This document shows positions 9,383-20,601 of a DNA stretch of 64,000 nt, in pieces. Numbering within the stretch: position 1 is the stretch's first letter; every line of letters starts with the position of its first letter. Location of the stretch: assembly GCF_028640845.1 (NCBI RefSeq), contig NC_080539.1, positions 369,372,233-369,436,232 on the forward strand. Direction: 5' to 3'. The position numbers and the translations under genes were made by a program. The DNA is from Ahaetulla prasina. Lineage: Eukaryota; Chordata; Lepidosauria; Squamata; Colubridae. The notes beneath the pieces are model-generated. The model searched no databases and was not told where the DNA came from. It saw nothing but the letters and a program-made list of their open reading frames with translations.

Positions 9383-9477
9383 GTGAGTTGCTGTGTGGCT
9401 AAGGATCCTCCATCACGAGGGAGTGAGGTTGCTGCAAGAAAAATGCTAATGAACGGTAGGAAGATTAATGAATGAGT

Positions 9478-10170
9478 TACCGTATTTTTCGGAGCATAAG
9501 GCGCTCTGGAGTATAAGACGCACCTTAGTTTTGCGGGAGGAAAATAAGAAAAAAAAAATTCTGCCTCTGCCTACCAGCATTCATCTGGCTAGCGTCCTGT
9601 CGGCATGTGAGACTGTTTGGAAACTGAAACAGTATTTGCTGTGTGAGCAACAAGGAAGGAGACCGCAAGGAGCCTGGGCGTGGCTTAGGTCAATTGTTCT
9701 AAAGCTGCATGCTGTGCTGATCTCTGAAACTGAAACTCCTCTCCTCTGCTTGTGTTTTGCTTGCTGCTGCGAACTCTGACAAGTCCTTGCAGCAAATAGC
9801 AAAACAGCCAGGTCAGCTTCAGCACATTATTGCAGCCTGATTCAGCACGAGCAGCTGATTGGCAGGTGGATCGGCCTCCCGGAATACCCCCAGTCAGCTG
9901 TTCCAGGCTGCAGGGATTGCCATAGACCAGGGGTCTGCAAACTTGGCTCTTTTAAGACTTGCGGACTTCAACTCCCAGAGTTCCTCAGCCAGCAAAGCTG
10001 GGAGTTGAAGTCCACAAGTCTTAAAAGAGCCAAGTTTGCAGATCCCTGCCATAGACCATCGCCTCCTCCGTGCCTCGCGTTTTTGGCTACATCCGGTATA
10101 TAAGACACACCCAAATTTTCACCCTCTCAGACGGGAAAAAAGTGTGTGCTATATGCCGAAAAATACAGTA
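9478..10170. mobile_element. TIR DNA transposon (TACCGTATTTTTCGG ends)
   Basis: Termini TACCGTATTTTTCGG and CCGAAAAATACAGTA form inverted repeats with TA at both edges. Inner TATAAGACGCACC and TATATAAGACACACCC are complementary sub-terminal blocks. A foldback MITE is nested at 9928-10048. A second member is at 36668-37327. Confidence 0.8.
9928..10048. mobile_element. Foldback hAT-type MITE, TSD CCATAGAC
   Basis: A 121-bp palindrome CAGGGGTCTGCAAACTTGG ... GTTTGCAGATCCCTG, with exact 8-bp duplication CCATAGAC (9920-9927, 10049-10056). It is inserted inside the DNA transposon 9478-10170. Confidence 0.92.
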
Positions 10171-10420
10171 ATTTAAAAATTATCAAACCTCCCCTCAGTA
10201 GAGAAGGATACTACAGCAACCAAAAAAAAAAAAGATTAGCCGGTCTGCGAAGGTGTTTCCGCCCTAACAGTGATTCTTAACTTACATTTGTGCAAAAGAC
10301 ATGCCCAGGTCAGAGAAAGCTTTAGCTATTCGATGCTAAAATTGGCAGGTGTTTAGCTGAGGAAGATGTTACTTAATTGGGTAGTGGAAAGTAAAAAAAA
10401 AAAAAAGATAAACCAGCTCA

Positions 10421-10625
10421 CAGAGCACCAAGGACTACACAGATTAACCCTGAGCTACATATATTCCCTTCTCTTGCAGAGAAGGATGTTTCCAAGCCCT
10501 GCCAAGATGTCAAGGTCTCCGGCATCGGGTATCACGATGCCAATGGAGGGATCCTTGGTGCTCTCTGAGCTTGGTTGTTTTCATGCAGATGTTTCATTAC
10601 CCAAAGATATCAGCGCTAGAAGGGA
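10421..10625. mobile_element. Penelope-type terminal repeat fragment
   Basis: CAGAGCACCAAGGAC and its complement GTCCTTGGTGCTCTCTGAGC-like arm at 10554 flank about 130 bases. GCTTGGTTGTTTTCATGCAG and TTTCATTACCC match the repeat at 3104-3273. A related piece is at 11505-11590. Confidence 0.5.
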
Positions 10626-11500
10626 GTGGGAGGTGGAGGAATAGGACATGGAGGAGGAGAGGTGGAGGTGGAGAACATGGAGAGGAGGAAGAGGTGGTGG
10701 AGAAGGAGGAGGAGGCCATGGAGGAGGGGTTGGAGGTGGAGGACATTGAGGAGGAGGAGGAGAGGAGAGGAGGTGGAGAAGCAGGACATGGAGGAGGAGG
10801 CCATAGAGAGGAGGAGGAGGTGGTGGAGAAGGAGGCGATGGAGGAGGAGGGGAGGTGGACCGACTGAGGAGGGATGGAGGTCATTGAGAAGGAGGAGGGG
10901 AGGAGGAGGAGGAGGTGGAGAAGCAGGACATGGAGGAGAAGGTGGCGGTAGACGACATGGAGAGGAGGAGGAGGAGGTGGAGGACATGGAGAGGAGGAGG
11001 AGGAGGAGGAGGTGGAGGAGGTGGCCATGGAGGAGGAAGTGGAGGTGGAGGACATGGAGAGGAGGAGGAGGAGAGGAAGTGGAGAACATGGAGGAGGGAT
11101 GGAGGTGGAGGACATGGAGAGGAGGACATGGAGAGGAGGAGAGGGAGAAGCAGGACATGGAGGAGAAGGTGGAGGTAGAGGACATGGAGAGGAGGAGGAG
11201 GTGGAGGTGGAGAACATGAAGAAGGAGAGGAGGAGGTGGAAGAGGAGGACATGGAGAAGGAGAGGAGGTGGAGGACATGGAGGAGGAGGTGGAGGCCATG
11301 GAGGAGGAGGAGGAGGAGGAGGAGGTGGAGAAGCAGGACATGGAGGAGAAGGTGGTGGTAGACGACATGGAGAGGAGGAGGAGGAGGTGGAGGACATTCT
11401 CTCTTCTTTCTCTCTTTCTATCCTTTAGAGGACATGAAGAAGGAGAGGAGGAGGTGGAAGAGGAGGACATGGAGGAGGATTGGAGGAGAACATGGAGGAG
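10626..11500 (+). repeat. Purine-rich GGA/GAG minisatellite
   Basis: About 870 bases almost entirely of A and G on the + strand, built from GGAGGTGGAGGACATGGA-like 18-mers and GAGGAGGAG runs, with a 40-base TCTTTCTC interruption near 11395. Long open frames on both strands are low-complexity (Glu/Gly/Arg or Ser/Pro) and not genes. Confidence 0.95.
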
Positions 11501-11771
11501 AACAACGTTGGGGGTCCTTGGTGCACCCTGAACTTGGTTGTTTTCTTGCCCACGTTTCTTCATAACGCGCTGCAGCTGAGCTGGGTCCCTCCTCAGCCAT
11601 TGTTACCCCATAGTCTTTGTGCAGGGTGACAGACAACGAGAAGGTCTCGCTGCTTCTTCCCGTCCCCTTTCCCTGCTCAGGTTCCTGTTTCCCAGCAGCT
11701 TCTTTCTTGTCCCCGTAGCCAGAGTTGCTTTTCTGATCACCCGCCTCCCTGTGCGATTCTATCTCCCGCAG

Positions 11772-11853
11772 GCCCTCTACGAATTGGTGAAATGTAACTT
11801 CAACGCAGAAGAAGCTTTGCGGCGACTCCGGTTCAACGTGAAGGTCATTCGAG
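11772..11853 (+). CDS. MIER2: MIER2 exon, ELM2 C-terminal part
   Basis: An 82-bp exon with CTCCCGCAG acceptor and GTGAGA donor. It encodes ALYELVKCNFNAEEALRRLR then FNVKVIR, the most conserved stretch of MIER ELM2. It enters in phase 0 and leaves one base. The context is unusual: about 0.9 kb of GGA/GAG purine minisatellite ends some 270 bases before it, and about 1 kb of CTTTCT pyrimidine repeat starts within 20 bases of its donor. The exon and both splice sites remain intact. Confidence 0.95.
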
Positions 11854-11861
11854 GTGAGACA

Positions 11862-12897
11862 GAAGGCATCTTCTTCTATCTTTCTCTTCTTTCTATCCTT
11901 TCTCTTCTTTCTGTCTTTCTCTTCTTTCTGTTCTTTCTCTCATTCTCTTCTTTCTATCTCTTCTTTCTATCCTTTCTCTTCTTTCTATCTTTCTCTTCTT
12001 TCTATCCTTTCTATCCTTTCTCTTTTTTCTATCATTCTCTTCTTTCTATCCTTTCTCTTCTTTGTTTTTCTTCTTTCTATCATTTCTCTTCTTTCTCTTC
12101 TTTCTATCATTCTCTTCTTTCTGTCTTTCTCTTTTTTCTGTTCTTTCTGTTCTTTCTCTCATTCTCTTCTTTCTATCTCTTCTTTCTATCCTTTCTCTTC
12201 TTTCTATCCTTTCTATCCTTTCTCTTCTTTCTATCATTCTCTTCTTTCTTTCTCTTCTTTCTATCTCTTCTTTCTATCCTTTCTCTTCTTTCTATCATTC
12301 TCCTCTTTCTATCCTTTCTCTTTGTTTTTTTCTTCTTTCTATCATTCTCTTTTTTCTATCATTTCTCTTCTTTCTCTTCTTTCTATCATTCTCTTCTTTC
12401 TATCCTTTCTCTTCTTTCTATCATTCTCTTCTTTCTATCCTTTCTCTTCTTTCTTTCTCTTCTTTCTATTTTTCTCTTCTTTCTATCCTTTTTCTTTCTA
12501 TCATTCTCCTCTTTCTATCCTTTCTCTTCTTTCTGTTTTTTCTTCTTTCTATCATTCTCTTTTTTCTATCATTTCTCTTCTTTCTCTTCTTTCTATCATT
12601 CTCTTCTTTCTATCCTTTCTCTTCTTTCTGTCTTTCTCTTCTTTCTGTTCTTTCTCTTCTTTCTATCTCTTCTTTCTATCTTCCTCTTCTTCCTCTTCTT
12701 TCTATCATTTCTCTTCTTTCTATTTTTCTCTTCTTTCTGGCTATCTCTTCTTTCTATCCTTTCTCTTCTTTCTTTCTCTCCTTTCTCTTCTTTCTGTCTC
12801 TTCTTTCTATCCTTTCTCTTCTTTCTATCATTCTCTTCTTTCTTTCTTTCTCTTCTTTCTATCATTTTTCTTCTTTCTATCCTTTCTCTTCTCTTTC
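11862..12897 (+). repeat. Pyrimidine microsatellite, CTTTCTAT/CTTCTTTCT
   Basis: About 1 kb of TTTCTATCCTTTCTCTTC-type units with almost no purines except scattered A and G. It begins within 20 bases of the MIER2 donor at 11853. The open frames are repeat translation. Confidence 0.95.
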
Positions 12898-12919
12898 AAA
12901 CCTGGTGCCCTTGAGGAGA

Positions 12920-13860
12920 ACAGGTAGTCCTCAACTTACAACAGTTCACTTCGTGAGCGTTGGAAGTTGCAACAGCGCTGCATATAGTAATTCGTGACCG
13001 TTTTTCACACGTAATCATTGCAGTATCCCCCTGGGTCAGGTGATCAAAATTCAGACTTGGCAACTGACTCATATTTATGACAGTCGCAGTGCCCCGGGGT
13101 CAAGGGATCCCCCTTTTGCGACCTTCCTTTTTTTTTTTTTCATAAAAAAGTTTTATTTTTACAATCATATCCAACAGCTCATCCAATGTACAGTTATATA
13201 CAATTAGTCGGGCTTGCCCAGTCACCACCCCCCTTTTTAACACTCTTCCCTCTTCTACCTTCTTCTACTTTCCAGACCTTCCTCTCCTTCTCTTATCTAC
13301 ATCCTCTCCTCCCTCCACCCTACACCTTCCTTCTCCCTCTTCTACCCCTCTTCCTTCCTCTTCTCCTCTTTCCTACCTCCTACTCTCTCCTCTTTTCTCC
13401 CTCCCCACCGTTCTAAAATGGTAACTGGGCAGACCCGACCCTACATTAATTATATTTATGCATCTTCAATAATCCCTGTACATTAACCATCACTCCATCC
13501 TCTACCCTCAACCCCCAATTCCCTCCCCCTTTCCCCCCACCCCGACTTCCCAGAACAAAATGCAGGGTATCAAAACTAACAATCATAATCCAAAATAATT
13601 CCTAAATTATAATCTCTAGTCACCCCACACATAATCACAGTCACGTGATTCCTTCTTTTGCGACCTTCCGACGAGCAAAGTCAGTGGGGAAGCCAGATTC
13701 ACTTAACAACCGTGTTCGTAACTTAACTGCAGGGATTCACTTAACAACTGTGGCAAGAAAGGTTGTGAAATGGAGCAAAATTCACTTAACCGTCTCGCTT
13801 AGTAACAGAAAATTTGGGCTTAACTGTGGTCGTAAGTCAAGGACTATCTGTACTTATTAC
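12920..13860. mobile_element. CAGGTAGTCC MITE split by L1
   Basis: Opens CAGGTAGTCCTCAACTTAC and ends TCAAGGACTATCTGTAC, inverted termini of the family. The interior is interrupted by the antisense L1 at 13121-13638. Confidence 0.85.
13121..13638 (-). mobile_element. 5'-truncated L1 3' end inserted in MITE
   Basis: Poly-T, then AAAGTTTTATTTTTACAATC and a pyrimidine-rich UTR that is the reverse complement of the L1 end at 18882-19495. CTTTTGCGACCTTCC occurs on both sides, consistent with a target duplication of at least 15 bp. Confidence 0.85.
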
Positions 13861-13979
13861 ATTTAAAGAAACAGTAGCATAAAAGAAATAAAAAAAAGAT
13901 GTAAAGAGACTTGGTAGATAAAGAATAAAGTGCCACTAAATGAACAAAGCGTTTTCAAATACCACCAAATTTGAATTTC

Positions 13980-14356
13980 CTTATCTTATTTATTTATTTA
14001 TTTATTTATTTTCGCATTTGTATACCGCCCTATCTCCCTAGGGACTCAGGGCGGTTCACAGGCAAATAAAAAGGTACATATAAATACAGAATAAAATATC
14101 AATTAAAAAACTTATTCCACTTAGCCAAATAATTAAAAAGAACAGTATATATAATAAAACCCATTAAAACCAATATAAATTTAAAATCTAATCCAGTCCT
14201 GCGCAGATGAATAAATGTGTTTTAAGCTCGCGGCGGAAGGTTCGGAGGTCCGGAAGTTGACGAAGTCCTGGAGGGAGTTCGTTCCAGAGGGTGGGAGCCC
14301 CCACAGAGAAGGCCCTTCCCCTGGGTGTCGCCAAACGGCACTGCCTGGCTGACGGT
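13980..14356 (-). mobile_element. L2-like LINE 3' end
   Basis: TTTATT repeats, then TATACCGCCCTATCTCCC and GACTCAGGGCGGTTCACAGG. Further in, CCGGAAGTTGACGAAGTCC and GGTGTCGCCAAACGGCA match the reverse complement of the LINE end at 56600-57010. It encodes the last residues of that ORF and its 3' UTR. Confidence 0.8.
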
Positions 14357-14612
14357 AATCTCATTAATTGATTACTGACATGTAAAGAACTAGGTTTCTT
14401 ATATCATTGTAACTAGAAATCTCAAGTTATTAATATTATAAGAACATTCATATTCATCTAGGCGGTTGATATTGGAGCATAGATCTTTTTAACATTTATA
14501 CTGCATTGGGTTCTGTTAATCTGGATTAAATGTTGATATGTATTGCTAGTCCATGTATGCTATGCCCTACACTAAATAAATAAATAAATACTGGTAAAAC
14601 TACTATTCGTAC

Positions 14613-15545
14613 AGGTAGTCCTCAACTTACGACCACAGTGTAGTCCAACATTTCTGTTGCTAAAGTGAGACATTGGTTAAGTGAGCCCTCCCCCATTTTA
14701 CAACCTTTCTTGCCATAGTTGTTAAGCGAATCACTGCAGTCGTTAAGTTAGTCACATAGTTGTTAAGTGAAACCGGCTTCCTCATTGTTGTTGTGTCTCG
14801 TCCAATCTCACCTCAGCCGGGGCCTTCTTATCTGCTTCCGAACACGGAGGAATGTCCTAGTATGCCTCCAGCCCCCAGCCCTGGCTCCATGCCCAGACAG
14901 GCTGAAGAGGAGGAAATACCTCCAGCCCCCAGCTCTGGCTCCATGCCCAGGCAAACGGAGCAACTAGACCCCTCCCCCTCCTCCACAGCATGTGAGCCTG
15001 AGGGAGGTCAATTGCCAACAGCTGCAGACTGGAGTGACCCTCGCTTCAGAAGACTTGATAGGCGGAGGCAACAGAAGGAAGGGAGGGGCAGGCCTGGATA
15101 AGTGCTGAGTCATGGAGCCACACCCCATGGCCTATATAAAGGACCTGCTTTCTGGCATTCTCTGAGTCAGGCAAAGTCTAAACATATCTTGCTGAAGTCA
15201 CTTTCTGGTCTCCTGCCTGCCCTGAGGACTTTGCTAGGACTTTGGCAGAGCTGCAGAGGCACGCCTGATTCGGATTTCCCTGACCCGGCCGTCAGCGGAG
15301 GAGTGGGACACGACAATTGTCTTTGCTTGTCAGAAGGCCGGGGGGGGGGGTCACCTGACCCCGGGACGCTGCAACCGTCATAAATATGAGCCAGTTTTCA
15401 AGCGTCTGAATTTTGATCACTTGACCCACGGGGATATTGCAATGATTACACATGTGTGAAAAAAGAACATCAGTCACTTTTTTTCAGTGACGTAACTTTG
15501 AACGGTCATTTAATGAACTGTTGTTAAATAGAGAACTACCTGTAT
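14613..15545. mobile_element. CAGGTAGTCC MITE split by a solo LTR
   Basis: Left arm ACAGGTAGTCCTCAACTTAC and right end AGAGAACTACCTGTA. The LTR at 14789-15315 interrupts it in the GGCTTCC...TTTGCTTGTCAG section. Confidence 0.85.
14789..15315 (+). mobile_element. Solo LTR, TSD ATTGT
   Basis: A 527-bp copy of the 905-1484 family: TGTTGTGTCTCGTCC start, GGGACACGACA end, TATATAAA box near 15135. ATTGT flanks both ends (14784-14788, 15316-15320). The internal 54-bp unit is present twice instead of three times. Confidence 0.92.
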
Positions 15546-16037
15546 TTCTTTAAAAGGAAAAGAATAGAAAGGAAAGGGAGGGGAGGGGGGTCGGAATTGA
15601 AAAAAGAAAAGAGAAAAAATTTGATTAAAGGTAAAGGTTAGCCATGGATCAATTTCACCCCTGAGCAGAGTTTTAAACCTGGGTCTCCAGTTTAATCTCA
15701 GCCCTTAATGTGAAAAGAAGGGCTGCTGGATTAACGAAAGACCCAGCCTGCCCAAGACGTGGTTGAAAGCATTGGCAGCACAGAGCCCGTCAATCCCAAT
15801 GTCCAGGTGGACAAGAGTTAATAAAGAATTAATTAAGGGAGGGTTTGAACACCTCACCGAGCCTTATTACACTTACCTCTGAGACATCATCCAAACCAGA
15901 ATGATTTGGATTAAGATGGATTAAGATGGAGAATATTGGCTACATTATCAAGCCATGCTTTGTTTTAGATTTAGAGCCTCTAAATCATCGTCTACGTCTG
16001 ACGATGGAGGTTAAATTTCCTCTTCCAGCTTCTATAT
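15546..16037. other. Intron, nothing recognised
   Basis: About 490 bases of A-rich to mixed sequence without a repeat or coding signal I can name. Confidence 0.6.
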
Positions 16038-16385
16038 GACAGAATAACAGAGTTGGAAGGGACCTTGGAGGTCTTCTAGTCCAACCCCCTGCTCAAGCAG
16101 GAAATCCTATACCATTTCAGACCAATGCTTGTCCAATCTCTTCTTAAAATCCTCCTGTGTTGGAGCACCCACAACTTCTGGAGGCAAGTTGTTCTGCTGA
16201 TGAATTGTTCTGTCAGGAAATTTCTCCTTAGTTCTAGGTTGCTTCTCTCCTTGATTAGTTTCCATCCGTTGCTTCTTGTCCTGCCTTCAGGTGCTTTGGA
16301 GAATAGCTTGACTCCCTCTTCTTTCTGGCAACCCCTCAAACTTTGGAACATTTGCTACCATGCCACCCCCTAGTTCTCCTTTTTT
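16038..16385 (-). mobile_element. CR1-like LINE 3' end
   Basis: Antisense tail AACAGAGTTGGAAGGGACC, then coding for the RNFLT and [20 protein letters not shown] segments of the CR1 ORF2 C-terminus, with frameshifts. It is truncated at about 16385. Confidence 0.88.
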
Positions 16386-16478
16386 GACTGCACTAAAATT
16401 CCCAATTCCAGAAATCATTCATTGTTTAAGTCTCCAGTCCCTTAATAGACATAGCAATAAGACTTACACAGTAGTGGC

Positions 16479-17050
16479 CAAAATTGTGGAAACCTTTTGG
16501 TATTTTCTAAAAACTAAAAACTTTTTTGGGGAGTAGTACCATAAAATTATATATCAATGGAAAGATGATTTAATCAAGAATGTAATGCAATATCTTTTAT
16601 GAAGGACTTGCTATTAGAATAGCAATTACAGTATGAAGAAGAAAAGTGAAACACGTAGAAAAAACGAGATATACAAAAATTTATCACCGTAGAAAAAACG
16701 AGAGATACAAAAATGTCAGTTAATACTTAGTTGGGTAACCTTTAGCATGAATTACGGCCTTACAATGTCTTCCCATGGAGTGAACCAAGTCTTTTAGTCC
16801 TGCAGCTGTTATAGTGTGAAACCAAGATTGAATGATGGCTTCTATTAACTGGGATTTATTGCTGGGTCACTTCTGACTAACATATTTCTTTAGTCGGCTC
16901 CATAGATTTTTCAATTGGGTTAAAAGGTCTGCCATTCCAGCAGTGGAATAGGATTATCTTGAAACTCCCCAAAAAAAGTGATGTTATTAGCCATCCAATC
17001 TCAAAAATACACTTTTCCCAAAAGGTTTCCACAATTTTGGCCGCTACAGT
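16479..17050 (-). mobile_element. Tc1/mariner-type transposon remnant inside a SINE
   Basis: Inverted ends AGTAGTGGCCAAAATTGTGG and CCACAATTTTGGCCGCTAC with TA at the edges. On the minus strand, 16905-16950 encodes FNPIEKSMEPTKEIC, a decayed NPIENLW-type transposase end. It interrupts a SINE whose parts are at about 16460-16478 and 17051-17105. Confidence 0.8.
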
Positions 17051-17179
17051 ATACCACTTCACAGTGCTTTGCAGCCCCCTCTAAGCAGTTTACAGAGTCA
17101 GCATATGAAGACCTTGAGAATAGGGAGAGGAAGACTAGCGCACAAAGCAGTAGCATTTCTCCCTTCTGTGGCCTATTTT

Positions 17180-18305
17180 ACAAGTAGTCCTTAACTTACG
17201 ACCACCATGGAGCCTGTCTGTTACAGTCATAGCTTGTGACCTCTCTAAGCCGGGTTGATCACATAACCAACTTGATTTTACTCCCTTTTTTTTTGCAACG
17301 GTTCTTAAGTGAACTCATGGTTCACTGTGGGCTGGTGTTGCGGAAAACTGGACGTAACTGCCGGGCTTCGGCAAAACCATCATCAAATGCACTCACGTGA
17401 GCTGTAACTTTTTTTGGTTTTTTTTGGTAAAAAGTGTTTTATTTATTTTATTTTTTTAAAAAAAAGATAAAAAATCATTTTTGAACAGAATATCAGACAG
17501 GTACATCATTAAACATAGTTCAGATTTCACACACACACACCCATTGTATTACATCTAATATATTTCGTTTCCCCTCTTAAAAAATTATTATTATTTGCAC
17601 ATGTCTTTCAAAAAATTTGTTCCATCCCCCCTTTTTTAAAACCTAAATTTAAATCGAGTCTAGTCCCCATATTTAATTTTCTCTTATATATCATTTCAGT
17701 TTCAATTTCATATTTAAGATGATTCTCTTAGTTTCCCCAAAACATCACAAATCTCAGCTTTTCTATCGTATTTTTTTTATTGAAAAAGTTTTAAGAAACA
17801 AAAACATTTTCCCCCTTCCCCCCCTCTACAAAACCCCCTTCCCTCCTCCCTTCACCACCACCACCCCCCCCCCGGCTTCCCGGGTCAATCACAAGGTTTT
17901 GTTATACATAAACCAAACATAGAGTAAAATTTTCCCTTCTAATCCAATTAACCTCATCCAAATCTTTTCATTTCCCAACCCCCCATTACATAAAATAATA
18001 CTTGATATAATACTGAATAATAATAATTATTCAAAGGCAATCTGATATTTCTAGCGTATTTTTAAATCAGAGGTCAGCTATCTAAACCTTTCTTAAAGTT
18101 GCCTTGCACCCACATAGACATATCCATCTTACCTGGGAGTGTCCTGAGATCACAGGAACAATCCCCTCTTATCATCTTCCTCTGCCTCTAGGTAACATAT
18201 GCCTAACAGTTTCCATATAATCAATTCTCAATAAAAAACATACAGATTTAAAGGGGCAAGTACTTTGAACGGTCACTAAACGAACGGTTTTAAGTCGAGG
18301 CCAGC
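17180..18305. mobile_element. CAGGTAGTCC-type MITE with L1 insertions
   Basis: The left part, CAAGTAGTCCTTAACTTACG, starts near 17180 and the right part, GAACGGTCACTAAACGAACG, ends near 18305. The centre is filled by antisense L1 sequence. Confidence 0.7.
17420..18245 (-). mobile_element. Two L1 3' ends, antisense
   Basis: Two successive T-rich starts (17420 GTAAAAAGTGTTTTATTT and 17768 TTTTTTTATTGAAAAAGTTT) each followed by C/A-rich 3' UTR sequence. The second appears inserted in the first. Confidence 0.7.
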
Positions 18306-18426
18306 CTGTCTGTTACAGCTGACAGTTGTTATTAAAGTAGACAGGCCACTGAGGAAGGCAGTTAGAAGTAGAAATAATTCTCAGTAACCTAATGTGCGCG
18401 CGGCTTATTTGTGGTAAAGGGTAAAT

Positions 18427-18833
18427 ACAGGTAGTCCCCAACTTACAACCGCAATTGTGCCCAAAATTTATGTTGCTAAATGAGAAATTTATTAAGTGAG
18501 TTTTGCCCCCCCATTTTACGACTTTTCTTGCCACATTTGTTAAGTGAATCACTGCAGTTGTTAAATTAGTAAGACGGTTGTTAAGTGAATCTGGCTTCCC
18601 CGATTAACATCGCTGGTCAGAAGGTCGCAAAAGGGGATCACGTGATCCCGGGACACTGCAACTGTCATAAACGTTGTCAAAGTCAGTTGTCAAGCATCCG
18701 AATGTAATTCACATGACAGTGGGGATGCTGTAACGGTCGTAAGTGTGAAACATGGTTATAAGTCACTTTTTTTTTAGTGCCCGGGTAACTTTAAACGGTC
18801 ACTAAGCAAACTATTGTAAGTCGAGGACTACAT
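18427..18833. mobile_element. Complete CAGGTAGTCC MITE
   Basis: About 407 bases from ACAGGTAGTCCCCAACTTAC to GTAAGTCGAGGACTACATG. The uninterrupted order of blocks (TTAAGTGAATCACTGCAG, GGTCGCAAAAGGGGATCACG, CATAAA, GGGGATGCTG) makes it a useful reference copy. Confidence 0.88.
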
Positions 18834-18837
18834 GCAC

Positions 18838-19845
18838 TTGAAACAGTTCATTTTGTGAACGTTGAAAGATACAACGGTATTTATATTCAAAATAAGTATC
18901 AGATAAAAAAATATCGAATAGCATATGAGTAAATTTAGGAAATATTTTGTATTAGATATATTTCTGAAGGAGAGGGGAATTGAGAGTGTGATTAAGTGTG
19001 GAGTGACTAGAGATTATAATTTAGGAATTATTTTGGATTATGATTGTTAGTTTTGACACCCCACATTTTGTTCTGGGAAGTCAGGGTGGGGGGTAAGGGG
19101 GAGGGGAACTGGGGGGGGGTTTGAGGGTAGAGATGGAGTGATGGTTAATGTACAGGGATTATTGAAGATGTATAAATATAATTAATGTAGGGTCGGGTCT
19201 GCCCAGTTACCATTTTAGAATGGTGGGGAGGGAGAAAAGAGAGAGTAGGAGGTAGGAAAGAGGAGAAGAGGAAGGAAGAGGAGTAGAAGAGGGAGAAGGA
19301 AGGTGTAGGGTGGAGGGAGGAGAGGATGTAGATAAGAGAAGGAGAGGAAGGTCTGGAAAGTAGAAGAAGGTAGAAGAGGGAAGAGTGTTAAAAAGGGTGG
19401 TGGTGACTGGGCAAGCCCGACTAATTGTATATAACTGTACATTGGATGAATTATTTGATATGATTGTAAAAATAAAACTTTAAAAAAAATAAAAAGATAC
19501 AACGGTATTGAAAAGCACGATTTATGACCGATTTTCACATTTCCAACCATTACAGCCTCCCCATGATCACCTGATCAAAAATTCAGAATCCTTGGCAACC
19601 GGCTCGTATTTACGACGGCTGCAGTGTCCTGGGGTCACGTGGTTCCTCCTTTTGTGACCTTCTGACAAGCAAAGTCAGTGGGGAAGCCGGATTCGCTGAA
19701 CGACCGTGTTACTAACTTAACAGCCCGTAGTGATTCACTTAACCGCTGTGGCAAGAAAAGTTGTAAAATGGGGCAAAGCTAAACAAACGTCCCGCTTAAC
19801 AACAGACATTTGGGGCTTGTCGTAAGTCGAGGACTAGCTGCAATC
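18838..19845. mobile_element. CAGGTAGTCC MITE split by L1
   Basis: GAAACAGTTCATTTTGTGAACG at the left and GTCGTAAGTCGAGGACTAGC at the right belong to one MITE, separated by the L1 at 18882-19495. Confidence 0.82.
18882..19495 (+). mobile_element. 5'-truncated L1, TSD GATACAACGGTATT
   Basis: A 614-bp L1 3' end finishing AATAAAACTTTAAAAAAAAT. GATACAACGGTATT is duplicated at 18868-18881 and 19496-19509. It is a reverse-complement relative of 13121-13638. Confidence 0.92.
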
Positions 19846-20229
19846 CGGTTGCTAGAATTCTTGTGCCCTCTCCTCTCCCTCTCAGTAGATCTCGCTAAGC
19901 AGCTCCTGCGTGGCTCGTGCGCTTTGTGCGAAAGTCCAAGAACAGAGCGTTTCCAAGGCAGTCCTGCGTCTCCTGCCTTGAAAGGAAGAATCGTGGATCA
20001 GCGATCGATGCAACAATTAAATGCAGTCACTTCCAATAAAGTCAAGATCTCATTGCAGAACGATCCGGCAAGACCAGATGAAAATACCTGTCAGGGCTCG
20101 GGGATTGAAGCATATTTCTCCTTTTAAAAAAAAAAAAAAAAATCTGCCTCAATTATTGAACAGTTTAAAAAAAAAAAACCTGCATGGAGGACTCTAATTT
20201 CTAAAAGTTTAGGAAAAATCTTTTTTCTT
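19846..20229. other. Intron, nothing recognised
   Basis: About 380 bases with no named repeat; ends in A-rich tracts at 20126-20180. Confidence 0.55.
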
Positions 20230-20336
20230 TATAGAGGATATCTATCTATCATCTATCTATCTTATCTTTCAATCTATATCTACCTACCTACCTAAGATAG
20301 ATAGATAGATGTGTGTGTGTGTGTGTGTATGTATAT
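20230..20336 (+). repeat. (ATCT)n/(GATA)n and (TG)n microsatellites
   Basis: ATCTATC repeats, CTACC, GATAGATAGATAGATG, then GTGTGTGTGT. Confidence 0.95.
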
Positions 20337-20342
20337 GTATGT

Positions 20343-20554
20343 AAGTCTTGGCATATTCGGGTCTTTTCCCGTGTAAGGTCGAGAGTATCTTGGCGACGTT
20401 TCGATGAGGTCTCACTCATCATCTTCAGGCTGGTGCATTCAGATTCGTGCTTGTGTGAGCAAAGCATGGTTGGAGCTGCCGTCTCTATAAATACTGGTGG
20501 GGAGGTGGGGAGTATTGCTGTGAGCGGGTTGGTGTATGTGTGTGTGTGTGTATA

Positions 20555-20601
<47 letters not shown>

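Noticed and set aside
10480..10560. CTTCTCTTGCAG followed by an open stretch, resembling an exon
   Set aside because: Not part of the MIER2 protein; exon 9231-9382 joins exon 11772-11853 in phase without it, and it lies in a repeat terminus.
10597..11563. Long open frames on both strands rich in Ser/Pro or Glu/Arg
   Set aside because: They are translations of the GGA/GAG minisatellite; all frames stay open because the repeat lacks stops.
11619..12997. 431- and 357-residue Ser/Phe/Leu frames
   Set aside because: Translation of the CTTTCT microsatellite; the MIER2 exon at 11772-11853 is the only real coding part and lies in the conserved frame only.
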